Assembly (NCBI GenBank): GCA_904066235.2
Contig: CAJFCV020000006.1
Coordinates: forward strand, 1,984,001 to 2,048,000
DNA from: Bursaphelenchus xylophilus
Taxonomy: Eukaryota > Nematoda > Chromadorea > Rhabditida > Aphelenchoididae
DNA: 64,000 bases
Direction of reading: 5' to 3'
Shown here: positions 24,120 through 34,865 of the stretch, one piece after another
How the letters are laid out: each line of letters starts with the position of its first letter
How positions within the stretch are numbered: the first letter of the stretch is position 1
Notes under the pieces: generated by a model
Database searches by the model: none
Told to the model about the DNA's origin: nothing
Seen by the model: the letters and a program-made list of their open reading frames with translations, nothing else
Made by a program: the position numbers and the translations under genes

Positions 24120-25513
24120 ATGCTCAAAAAAATCTTCAGAGGCAAGAGTACCAAGAAGAAAAAGGTTGAGGATGTGATTGAAGAGACCATTTATTGGGAT
24201 AATCGTGTGTTAGATCAAGATGATGTATCTAACGTCGATGAAGAGCAAAATTTAATTGACGCGGTTCATGAGGCAGGAAAGAAGATAGAAGTAAGTGACG
24301 TATTTACTTCATAGGGTGAGGCCGAAGAATTTGCTTCTCAAAATATCCGACGGCTTTAATTACTAAATTTTTTTGTTTTATGGGGTCATAGAGAAACAAT
24401 AATGGAAACAATACCATGTGATGTTTCAAAAGACAACGATTTTAGTTCTTGATTTTACGATTTTCAGCCAATTTTTCCTTCGGATATCCCCAGTACAACG
24501 TCAAACGAAATCGTCATTGAGAATGATTGTTCGAAAGCCGACATCCTAAAATGGCATCGAGAACGCCCTTCGCCTGGTCCAAAATGTTATAGAGAGTACC
24601 GAGAAGCTATGCGGCCTTTAGTTCCACCAATCCTTCTCGGCCAATTCACAGATTCGACCCCAATTACACTCCCGAAACCGGTTGATTATCTAATTTCTTG
24701 GTGTGATCATCAAACTTGCTGTGGATTCATCAAGAATGTTGAGGATGCCACGGAAAATGTGCCGTTAGTAATGAGATTCGGCGGGTATTGGACGGACTGC
24801 GCTATTTTGTCGATGTTTGTAGGCTGCACCGTGCGCGCGACAGCATACCTTAAGGTAAAAGCTTTAAAACAGGGCGCACAATGGAACCCACTTGTGCCTT
24901 TGGGAAGCGATATTCGCACATTCCTGTTTGCCGGTGAGTTCAGGTTGCTTTGTTTACAGATTCCCTTTTATATGGAGACGGTTATTCTTATTCTTTTGAC
25001 GCTTCTAGGCACCCCTTATCCTAGCGCATTTGCGTGGGAATGGGCGGTTGTTTCCAAACCTAATATCGTCCGAAGTTTGGGGATAATAAAAGAAGATCAC
25101 TCCTATGAAACGGAGGAATTCCGACATCTTCGCGCTGTAATCCAAGACTGCGAATACGGTGAAGAGTTATTTGCTTGTCCCGAGAAATGGCCACTCCCAG
25201 ATATCAGAGAAGTCCCCCCGCCCGGAACGGCCGTCGCGATTAATTATGTCGAGGTAGGTTGGGAGTTGTCAGGTATTTTATAAACCCTTTCATAAGTTAT
25301 ATGAAAGATGACAAAACTGTTTGGTATGAGAAAAAAATTAAATTTTACTGTTTTCAGATCACTGAGCCTCACACTCTCTTCCATAGCCGCGACAAAATAT
25401 TACTCTTCCCGAATTATATGGTGGAATATGCAAAAACTACGGATATTTTAGACAAAACGTATCTTTTTGGCTGGATTGATCTCACCATGCAACCTTCGAG
25501 ATGCTATCTGTAA
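24120..25513 (+). CDS. Tandem family member 2, uncharacterised conserved protein
   Basis: Exons: 24120-24290, 24468-24933, 25009-25253, 25358-25513, giving 345 residues. Exon 1 codes for a short basic start (MLKKIFRGKSTKKKKVED) and an acidic stretch. The shared domain starts near residue 84 (LKWHRERPSPG) and fills the rest of the protein: PVDYLISWCDHQTCCGFIK, VPLVMRFGGYWTD, GCTVRATAYLK, TPYPSAFAWEWAVVSKP, CEYGEELFACPEKWPLPDI, INYVE, LFGWIDLTMQPSR. The phase-1 intron before TPYPSAF and the phase-0 intron after NYVE are at the same places as in members 3-5. The ATG lies one base after a TTTAG acceptor, suggesting trans-splicing. It starts 462 bp after member 1. Poly(A) signal AATAAA at 25672-25677. 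Confidence 0.87.
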
Positions 25514-25798
25514 ATTGAGAAATTAAAATAGGATAATTGTTTTAAACGGCTTGACAAAAAAGTGTATTGTTTTGTCACTTTAGAATTTTTTGCTTTTGCT
25601 TGATCGCATGTCGTTCTTTCTCGGGTTGTATTTATTTCTTGTTTGTTTTTTTTGTTACTGGTTACGTTGTAAATAAACTTGTAAAGAGCAATGATTTTCA
25701 GCCTTTGCTTTGTGCGAGTTGCTAGTTAGTATCTCTCAACATACTTTTTTGTGATAGTTTTTTGTGCACTTCTAATCATTTTGGGTTTCGTATTTCAG

Positions 25799-27606
25799 AT
25801 GTCCCGGATAGTCTACGAGGATCCAGATTATAAGATCAAAGAAGAGCTAGCTAGCTATAAAATGAGATCTGGAGAAAGCAAAGAAGTAAAAAAGGTCCGT
25901 TATTTTCTTATCAACCGAGAATAACTCATTAAGGGATTTTTCAGAGCAGGAAATCAAAATCATCGATGGAAACACGTGAGGTCTTTACGATCACCCCTTC
26001 AGGTTCAAAATCTGCCGAAATGTTGACAACAATAGAGGTTTACAACGAAGATAAGCCGGATTGCAAAGAAGCATCGCAGCGCCTTATGGAGATGCTACGT
26101 ATCGGCAAAAATGACATTACAGATGAAGAGGAAGAGACTTCGGCGAGTGAATGGGAAGATGAAGAATTAAACGGAAGAAGGAGAGTTGTCGACGGAGAAG
26201 AAGAAGAGGACGAAGGCGAATGTATGGCATACGGGGAGCATGATGATTTCAAGGTGCCACTTGAACAGATGCTCGAAGAAAAGCTCGGTTTTACGCAAGA
26301 TAAGAATACGAAACCTTATACGCACAAAGCAGAAAAAACAGAGCGGTGTGAAGATTCAGTAGACCAAAGGAAGTCAGTTAATGATGTATTAAAGCTTTAC
26401 AGTCAAAGAAATGGTCAAAACTACCGTCTCAAACCCAGAGATGACATACTTACAAAAAGTGAGTGTCGAGTTCAGTCCTATCCAAAATGCGAAGGCGACA
26501 GAGAGCTGCCTAATAAAGGATACGATGAGCAATACTCCAGAGACAATGCCATACCTCGTACAAACCACAGTAATGCCAGTCAGTCTCAAAGTTTTTCTTC
26601 AAGCCGTATTTCCGAACCTAACCACCCATCTCTACCGGTTGTAATCCGAACTCAACCGGAACCCGATGGCCTCAAATGGTACCACGATCGCCCCTCACCC
26701 GGTCACGGAGCCGCTCTTCGTGAATTCAAAGACGCCATCTTCCCACTGTCGTGGCCAATGAACTTGGTACAAGGCACATCCACCCTGCATCATTACTTTG
26801 ATCGCCCCATTGATTACCTGATTTCCTGGAGTGACGAATGTGCCGCTTACGGATTCGTCAAGGAGTTCGAAGATGCTACAGATACTGTCCCATTGTGTGT
26901 AAGATTTGGCGGCTTTTGGTCGTTGCAAGCCGTGAAATCAATGTATATTGGATGCACAGTTCGAGTAAAGGGGTATTTGGAATTAAAGGCGGATGTTTAT
27001 CATGACGAAGTTTTGCCGGTGGTCCCTAGGGGCACTGATAAAAGTGGATTTATCTTCGGAGGTAAGCATTTCTTCTCTATGTTTGATGGAGCTAAAACTA
27101 AATTAGTTGAGGTACTTAGCCTTGCACTTTTCTATTCTAGGTATCCCCAAAGCTTCAGCGTTTGCCCTAGAATGGGCAGTGATCTCACGACCAGCTATCA
27201 TCAGAAGTATTGGCCTTCTGAAGGAGGACATCTCTTACGAAGAAAGAGAGAAACTCCATTTGGTCGGCATTGTAAAAGATGTCGAGTATAACGAGGAATT
27301 CACCGTATGCCAAAGTAAATGGCCCACGCCGTCGATCAAATGTCTGCCATGTCCACCATATCCGGTTGTCATCAACTGGCTTGAAGTGAGATTTATCGAT
27401 TTTTGCAAACCTTATGGGATTTACCGGTATGCTAAACCTGATTCTTGTAGATCCGTGAAAAAGTGATAATGCATCCCACTCGGCATAAGAGTATTTTGCT
27501 CCCGGAATACATTCATCATTATATGCGCACTTCCGAGCCAACCAATGGATATGTTCTGGGATGGGTGGACTTGGAAATGAAGCCGTCTAGGACTTTTGAT
27601 GACTAA
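25799..27606 (+). CDS. Tandem family member 3, long acidic N-terminal extension
   Basis: Exons: 25799-25885 (or to 25894), 25945-27061, 27141-27385, 27451-27606, giving 534 or 537 residues; both exon-1 donors keep the frame. The ATG directly follows TTTCAG, a strong trans-splice signature. The N-terminal ~265 residues are highly charged, with an ASQRLMEMLRI helix like that of member 1, then a run of Asp/Glu (EEEEDEGE). The shared domain begins near residue 268 (LKWYHDRPSPG). It departs from the others where they have HDCCGF: here it is ECAAYGFVK, so both cysteines are lost. VPLCVRFGGFWS, GCTVRVKGYLE, IPKASAFALEWAVISRP, VEYNEEFTVCQSKWPTP and LGWVDLEMKPSR follow. It starts 285 bp after member 2. 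Confidence 0.86.
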
Positions 27607-28096
27607 CTTATTAGAATACTCATCTCCTTTATTTATTTACAATGCTTATTATTTACAAGAAATAATGTATTTTGTCCTCAGTATTGCCGATATCTCCTCT
27701 ATGATCACATTTTGTTTAACCTATTTTTGTATAAAAAAAATAAATATTATTCTCACTTCCATGATCACTTGAACACATTTTAATTTAGTTGTATACTAGT
27801 ATTATTAAAGGAGCGTTCTTTCACGTATTACAAATCTTGGAATAGCGTCTAAGGTCTCCACTTTTATTTGGCGTGGAAATAAATCTGTTATATCGCGAAA
27901 TGACAAAGATTTGCTGATTGATCTTCACAGGTTTTTACCAATATTTTTACGATTAACAGATCACCAAGATAACCTTGGAAAGAAAGAAAAAGGTTTTTGA
28001 GAATGCGCGTTCTTTTGTTTGGTTTTATTCGCGCAAAAGCCGCGTTTTTAAGGGTTTTCTTGTAAATGAAACTTCCAGACGATCAAAAATACCTCA

Positions 28097-29634
28097 ATGA
28101 CAAAAGAGTACGGTAGATCAAAATCTCATGGCGAGAAACCCAAAAAAGAAAAAGGAGTTGCCTCAAATGACCAGATTCTGAAGTTCACAGCCATGCCAGG
28201 CACCGAAATTGTAAGATTTTATTTGATGCGTGGAGTTTCGTTCAAACGAAGTGTCACAATTGACAAAAGAAGTAAAATAAGTTCGAGAAAGCTATTTCTT
28301 AACCGAAGACCCCACGAAAAACTTCTTTTGTGACCTTTAAGCACGTAGGGTTGCCGTGTGCCGTTTATTGCCAATTTTCATCAAAATGTTTATTGTTCAG
28401 GCCACATCCGACCCTCAGGACCCCGTTGTCGACGAAAATTCGGCCAAAGATGTGTCCGAAGACTCGCTGAACTGGGTGGTCGATCCTCCGTCTCCGCCTG
28501 GATTCGCCCAGATTGAGGAGCTCCGTCGACGATACCAGCCGTTGCTGACACCAATGCATTTGAGCCAATTCACGGACCGAGTACCCCATTGCTTCGACGA
28601 ACCGGTCGATTATTGGATTGCCTGGCTCGACCAACATGATTGCTGCGGGTTCGTGAAGAATGTGGAGGATGCCACCGAGACGATCCCATTGATCATGAGA
28701 TTTGGCGGGTTCTGGACGGACAAAGCCGTGAAGTCGATGTATTTGGGGTGTACGGTGCGAGTCAGGGGATTTTACAAAGTCTCCGCCATTGGAAATGCAC
28801 GCGAATTTGGTCCTTTTGTCACAAGGGGACAGAAAAAAAACAACAATTTGTTTGCGGGTATTTTTAATTTTTCATAAATTTGAATATTTAAATTTTTGAA
28901 CTCAAAGATGTGAATGATCAAATTTAGAACTTTTTAAATTTAACTATTCAAATGTTTTAAATTTATGCAAATAAAAAAAATGATGTGTAAATTTTCCAGG
29001 TATCCCAACGCCCTCGGCATTCGCCTTTGAATGGGCTGTAATTTCGAAGCCAAAAATCATCAGGAGTCTTGGGATGGTCTTCGAAGACAACAGCTTTGAG
29101 AAAAAAGGCGGGCTTTTTCTGGGCGGAATGGTCAAAGACGTCGAGTATGATGAACAATATTTCGCTTCCCCCGAAAAGTGGCCAATCCCGGAGATGAAAA
29201 AAATCCCGGCTCCTGGCAGTCCAGTGATCATCAATTATGTTGAGGTGGGCACGCCAATTTATTTTCTTCTACGAAAAAACAAAAAAGTTCGTGTCAAGTG
29301 TCTCCCTTGGCCTTTTGGGTCAACCGTTTCCCTCCGTGAAAAGCTTGCGATATCTTCGCGAGCTGCGCCCGGAAAAAAATTTTTAGTTGGAAATTTTACT
29401 ATTTGCTTTTTGAAAAGATTGTCGATTTTTTGTTTGAAAAAATAAGAAAATGGATTTTCGTCATCAAAAAAATTGCAGATAACCGATCCCTACGTCACCT
29501 TCGAGTGCAAAGACAAGCTAATTTTACTGCCGCCGTACATGAGAGACGAGATGGACACAGGCCCAAGAATTGAGCAGGGATACTTGTTCGCCTGGCTCGA
29601 TCTTACCATGGTGCCATCGCGGAAGTATTTCTGA
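28097..29634 (+). CDS. Tandem family member 4, uncharacterised conserved protein
   Basis: Exons: 28097-28210, 28401-28857, 29000-29244, 29479-29634, giving 323 residues, the shortest of the five. Exon 1 is basic (MTKEYGRSKSHGEKPKKEK). The shared domain starts near residue 60 (LNWVVDPPSPPG) and includes CFDEPVDYWIAWLDQHDCC, IPLIMRFGGFWTDKAV, GCTVRVRGFYK, IPTPSAFAFEWAVISKP, VEYDEQYFASPEKWPIPEM, IINYVE and LFAWLDLTMVPSR. Exon 3 is 245 nt and exon 4 is 156 nt, exactly as in members 2, 3 and 5. A TTCCAG acceptor lies about 18 nt before the ATG. It starts 490 bp after member 3. Confidence 0.87.
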
Positions 29635-29770
29635 TTTCTGGAATAATAAAATTTTTTATTAAATTTTTTATTAAATCAGTCTTGGCACAAAAATTTATTT
29701 TTCCGACCTTCAACTTCAAAAAAAGTTAATTCAGTCCAAAAGGGAAATCGAACCCGTGCGGCGTCATCGC

Positions 29771-30531
29771 TCTTGATTCCCAGGGCCGGTGTTCGGGCCG
29801 GGCCGGGCCAAAGCAAAATTGAAACGGGCCGGGCCGGGCCGACCTCTTCCGGCCCGCGGGCCGGGCCGCAACTTTCGGCCCGGCAAAATTAAAATGCTGA
29901 ATTTCAAAGCGAAAAGTTGGGTTGCCAATAAAATTAAAACGCAAAGCCAAGAAGGGGGTTTATATTTTTCTCACAGTAAGGGTAATTTTATAAAAATAAA
30001 GCACGGAAGTACTGAAAAATGGCTAATAATAAGTAATTTTACTAGTAAAATCTATTAAGTACTAATGTATACTAGTGTTTGTAGTAATTTTTTGAACCAA
30101 AACTCAAAATAAACGTAACCGACATCCTTAAAAACACAATTAAGAAGTCGTGTGAAGCAACACTATCATCTTGAGGTTGAAAACTTTGTTAAACGTGGTT
30201 CTACCCTTGCTGAATCTGTAAAATTGGTCTTGGGGCAATTTTTAATAGTCTGAAAACGGATCTCGGGAATTTTTTGATTAATTTTAAAAAGGCAATGCGT
30301 TGGTAAGTAATTTTTTGCTTTAAAAATGTACTGTTAGTTGCTATAGTAAAGAAAAATATGTCATATCTAATAGCGAATTAAGGTGTTTTACTTCTTCTCA
30401 ATTTTCGGGCCGGCCCGGGCCGGGCCGCGGGCTGGGCCGGGCCGGGCCGAAGAAAAATTGAAACGGGCCGGGCCGGGCCGACCTCTTCCGGCCCGCGGGC
30501 CGGGCCGCGATTTTCGGCCCGGGCCGGCCCG
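29771..30531. repeat. Two GC-rich GGGCCGGGCC-type blocks in direct orientation
   Basis: Blocks at about 29780-29885 and 30403-30531 share ATTGAAACGGGCCGGGCCGG and GACCTCTTCCGGCCCGCG in the same orientation. They are dense in overlapping GGCCCG palindromes and stand out sharply from the AT-rich surroundings. The left block begins CAGGGCCGGTGTTCGGGCC, which resembles a hAT-type CAGGG terminus, but no matching inverted right end is seen. The ~500 bp between is AT-rich and noncoding. Confidence 0.6.
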
Positions 30532-31306
30532 AGAGCCAAGTCTATTCCGAAGGAAGAGACCGACTGCGCTTTTTATCGTTTCGAATGCCTGCGCCTTTTG
30601 TAGGGAAATTAAGCCTGTTTTTGGGCATTTTCACCCCTAAAAACCTAAAATGGGCAGCAAAGATTTATATATCCTTGATCAGCACATTTTTTCTGATTTT
30701 TTGAGGAGCCCCCATAAAAGTACTTTCCTTGTTAAATTTGAAAGGTTTGAAAAAATACGTGAAATATTTTTCGTTTCAAACTTTGGCGACATCTTATACG
30801 AAAAATTTAAATTTTGGTACTTTCTATCGACTTTTGGCTTGTAATTTATTTTGTTGATCTCGTATTTTACCTTATTCTCGCATTCAAAATGAATTTTAGT
30901 TTTAATTTCCAAATAAATGCCAAGAATTTTAGCCGATTTTTTACAAAAAAGCCATTTGTAATATAATGAAAGTCAAAATTAGGGCAAAAATTATGCCTAT
31001 TGCCTTAGGCGGTCTTCGAAATTTGATGAATAGGTGTTGGAAAGAGTTTACTTCTCTGTTTTCTCTAAATTTTTCTGTTTTTATCAAACATTTTTGATGA
31101 AAAATAATAAAAGTTGCATAATCAGGTGAGATCTTTCCATTTGCCCCTCTTTTGATCTTTTTTCTGTGTTATTATCTATGTTTATTAGTCCGCAAAAGGC
31201 GCAACTTTCTTTCCAGAGAAGGTGAGATTATCTGTCACTCGGATCTTCTGTTTTTTCTGTGAACTTTTGCCTTATTTTTGTCTGTAATCTAATAGTTTTC
31301 AAAAAC
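30532..31306. other. Intergenic spacer between family members 4 and 5
   Basis: AT-rich sequence with no supported gene, RNA or clear repeat. Confidence 0.5.
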
Positions 31307-31371
31307 AAAAGACAAGTTTTATTCGAGCCGAACGTCAAGGATGAGGAAGTGTCATCGAACTCTCTGAATTA
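31307..31371 (+). pseudogene. Possible remnant of a sixth tandem family member
   Basis: The frame reads FEPNVKDEEVSSNSLNY and resembles the stretch before the shared domain of member 4 (KDVSEDSLNW). It ends exactly where a family-1 MITE is inserted, and no shared-domain sequence follows. The match is short and could be chance. Confidence 0.3.
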
Positions 31372-31443
31372 TCAGTCCTCTCGGGGAAATAATGAGCCCT
31401 CTGTCGCAGCGACATTGTGCTCATTATTCCCGCGACAGACTGA
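31372..31443. repeat. Family-1 MITE, short copy
   Basis: Facing arms TCAGTCCTCTCGGGGAAATA and the diverged complement, TA on both sides (31370-31371, 31444-31445). 72 bp. Confidence 0.75.
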
Positions 31444-31556
31444 TATTGCCTCCACTTTTTTTGGAGGGAGAATTTTTTTTTGTTTTTTTTTGAGGTTTTT
31501 GCCAGATGGACGGCAAAAACGACGGAAGATTAATTTTTTGTCCTGGAATTCTCCTT

Positions 31557-31718
31557 TTGGTAAAAGTTCCTTATTTTGGCCACAACTTATAACTTTGCGG
31601 AAACTGGTCGGAATTAGCCCAAATTTAGCATGCACGCCCAATTCATCGTTGTCAATGCCCGGACAGCAGCGGCGCAGTTCGCTGAGTACCTTTGTTGTGG
31701 CCAAAATAAGGAACTTTT
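31557..31718. repeat. Foldback element with 24-bp perfect arms
   Basis: AAAAGTTCCTTATTTTGGCC (then ACAA) at the left end and the exact complement at the right. The centre of ~110 bp is not repetitive within the window. Confidence 0.7.
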
Positions 31719-32308
31719 TCCCTCCTTTTTTCTGTTTGAAAAAAATTTATTTGTATAACCCTTGAAATAACTTCAATCGAAATTTTAGAAAAAAATTGCA
31801 CCGTGCATCTTGATTTTTAGTGTAAAATTGGCCCTGCACTGGGCAATGAAAAATTTTTTTTTTAATTCTCGGGTTTTGTTAAAAACTGGGAAAAACATAG
31901 GTAAGAAAGATTAAGAAAGTTTTTTAATGGCATTGACCTGATTTTTCGACCGTGCTTTCTAGAAATTCGCCGAGTTTTTTGGCCGAAATTTCAAAATTTT
32001 ATTTTATTTTTCGATTTGTGAAAGATTTTCCGTACTTTTTTGCAGGATTTTTTGTAAAAACAATTTACTTTACCATCTTTTACCCGACCTAATCATTTGC
32101 CCTATTTTCCCGCCCAAATTCCATGATTCTTTCCAATTCGACGAAATGTCACAAATTTATCGGAAAAGCAATTTTATTTATTTTTGCGTGGAAAATGCCC
32201 ATTTATCTTTCCGAGCATACAAAACACACCCCATTCGTTGATTTTCTCCCACCTGCCAACGTAATTTCCTGATAAATTCTACTGGGTTTTTAGCTTCCAA
32301 TATTCTCC
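31719..32308. other. Promoter-side spacer of family member 5
   Basis: AT-rich, with a few GCACNGTGC-like words near 31800. No gene is seen. A TTTTTAG acceptor lies about 16 nt before the member 5 ATG. Confidence 0.5.
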
Positions 32309-34271
32309 ATGATGATCAAGAGTCTTTGGCGATCAAAATCCTCCGCAAAAGCAAAGAAGGTAGAGAAGATCGAGGTTCCAGAAGATAACATGAAGCCTGT
32401 AATTGAATATGAGAAAGAAAATGTTGAGAAAATGAATGAAAATGTGAGTTTTATATAATTTTTGTCCGAAAACCCTAGTATAATATCGAAAAATGGCAGT
32501 TTTCTTTTCATAACATCCCATATAAGATATCATTTAGATTTTAGATGGTGTAAAATTAATTCTGACCTTAAAATTGACCAGTCTTTTCACAAATTTTTGA
32601 GAAATTCAATTTAATTTTACAATTTTCGAGGTGATCAGAAGAAAAATCTCGATTTGGCTATGTTACAGTACCCCAATGATTGTGATTGCAATTACAAAAA
32701 TGTTTCTTACACTCTAATTCTCTTTTATGCCAAATATTAACGTTTCGTTACTGCGTTGTCAAAAGTTACAACCTTTTTCCCGTTAGTAGTAGCCATGTCA
32801 TAAAATCGGTCATAATGACGGATTTTTATAAAAATTTTTGTCGTATTTATTTAACATTATCATAAGATATAATTTTAGAACGAAACCGCCTCCCAGACCC
32901 ACTCCATCTCCGAGGAATCCACCTCCGAACTTCTGCAGACCAAGTGCAATATAACAGATGATCTCGAATGGGTAAGAGAGCCGCCCTCACCGACGTCTAT
33001 GGTTCCCATTGACCGTGTTCGAGCCGAATATTATCCCCTTCTGGCTCCGATGCACCTTTTCCGGTTCACCTCGAGGACTCCGATTTATTTTGAGCGACCG
33101 GTCGATTACTGGATTATTTGGTCGGATCGACATGATTGCTGCGGGATTGTGAAGAAGGAAGAGGATACAACTGACGGGGTCCCTTTGATCATCAGATTTG
33201 GCGGATTTTGGACCGACAAAGCGGTGAGATCGATGTATTTGGGGTGCACGGTGCGAGTGAGCGCGTATTACAAGATGACGGGTTTGGGGAATTCAAACGA
33301 ACTGATGGAAATTGTTCCCAGGGGCAGTGGAATTAAGGACATTGTGTTTGCCGGTAAGTTGGGGAGTTTTTTTGGGTTTGGAAATTTGAATATTCAAATT
33401 TTTAATTTTTTGAAATTTGAATATGCAAATTTACGGGTTAAAAAATTGAGTATGTAAATTTCGGGGTAATGAAATAAATATGCAAATTATCCAAAAAAAT
33501 ATTTTAATATTCAAATTTTGGAAATTTGAATATGCAAATTTTCAAATAAAAAAAAATTTGAATATGCAAATTTCTGAATAAAAAGTTTAATATGCAAATT
33601 TCCAAAATCAAAAAAAAAATGAGTATGCAAATTTTCAAATAAAAAGTTGCATATGCAAATTTATGAATAAAAAAATTTATGCAAATTTTCAAACTCAAAA
33701 AAATTTCAATATGAAATTTGTAACTAAAAATTATGCAAATTTCCCAAAAATAATTAATTATTCAAATTTCAGGCATCCCAGTTCCATCGGCATTTGCCTG
33801 CGAATGGGCGGTAATTTCTCGCCCAGCCATCGTCAGGACCCTCGGCATCGTACAAGAAGACATTTCCTACGAAAAAAACCGAGGCTTCCAACTGGCGGCG
33901 ACCGTCATGGACTGCGAATACAACGAAAAATTTGTCGCTTGTCAGGAGAAATGGCCAATCCCGCAGCTGAAGAAGGTCCCTGAGGTCGGATCGCCAGTCA
34001 TCATCAATTATGTTGAGGTGGGAAATTTATCTTTTTTTATATTTTTCCTTAATCTTCCAGCACTTGCCATCAGATGCCAAGTACAATATAAAAATATGTT
34101 TTATTTTGATTTCAGGTTCGTGAGCCTCACATTTTCTTCGAGTGCAAGGACAAAGTAATCCCCCTGCCTCCCTACATGTGCATGGAGTTCAGAAACAAGG
34201 ATGTTCTCTGGGATAATTACGTTTTTGGCTGGCTGGATATCGGAATGGAGCCCTCAAGGAAGTTCGAGTAA
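32309..34271 (+). CDS. Tandem family member 5, uncharacterised conserved protein
   Basis: Exons: 32309-32443, 32879-33353, 33773-34017, 34116-34271, giving 336 residues. The start has two Met codons; the first is used here. Exon 1 is basic (MMIKSLWRSKSSAKAKKVEK), like member 2, then acidic. The shared domain starts near residue 74 (LEWVREPPSP): YFERPVDYWIIWSDRHDCC, VPLIIRFGGFWTDKAV, GCTVRVSAYYK, IPVPSAFACEWAVISRP, CEYNEKFVACQEKWPIPQL, IINYVE, VFGWLDIGMEPSR. It is closest to member 4 in the centre of the domain (FGGFWTDKAV..MYLGCTVRV). Intron 2 carries an array of ATGCAAAT words. It is 2.7 kb from member 4, further than the other spacings. Confidence 0.87.
33354..33772. repeat. AT-rich array of ATGCAAAT octamers in intron 2 of family member 5
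   Basis: A degenerate ~30-bp unit like GAATATGCAAATTTTCAAAT repeated across the 419-bp intron. ATGCAAAT, the POU-type octamer, occurs nine times in the same orientation between 33422 and 33741. Confidence 0.75.
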
Positions 34272-34865
34272 CAATAACGGGTCTAGAAATGACTAAAATC
34301 AATCTCATTCTCTCAGGAATTCAAAATAATATTTGTTATACAGTGTTGGAACAAAAATTGTAATAAATTTTATTTTATTGTCTAAAAATTGTCATTATGA
34401 CTGTCTTAATGATGAAATTTTTGAAAAAAATTGTATTTTTGGAAGCTTATAGGCTTGAGGGTTATTTTACTACCAAAAATTTTCAAATTACGCTGACTTT
34501 GGCATATTTCGGACATTTTATACGATGAAAGGTGTCTGGGTGATATTGTGGTGCTATTTTTTGGGAATTTAGAGAAAATAGAATACTAATTTCATTGAAA
34601 GGCCATACAAAGACAATTTTTATATGTGGTGACATTTTATACGATGAAAGTTTTCAAAAAATCCCGATTTAAAAAATTTTTTTTTTTCATTAATGTTAGG
34701 CTTAGTCGTATTAAGCGTAAAAAACATTACTTTCACTCCAAAAATTTCAATTCTCCCTTAGAAATGCCGCGTTCAAAGCGAAAAAGTTCCGTTTCCCAAA
34801 AGAAAATGGGGAACTGATAAGAAAAAGAAAATAAAATTTTTGCCTTCCCTTAGTTTCCTCCCAAA
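34272..34865. other. Spacer between family member 5 and the microprotein gene
   Basis: No gene. A 20-bp word, GACATTTTATACGATGAAAG, occurs twice in direct orientation at 34512-34531 and 34631-34650. Its complement (19 bp) is at 1727-1745 and a related form makes the ends of the element at 43769. A CCCTTAG acceptor lies about 12 nt before the next ATG. Confidence 0.55.

Noticed and set aside
29726..30640. Gly/Pro/Arg/Ala-rich open frames over the GGGCC blocks
   Set aside because: GC-rich repeats lack stop codons by composition; the frames do not extend outside the blocks.
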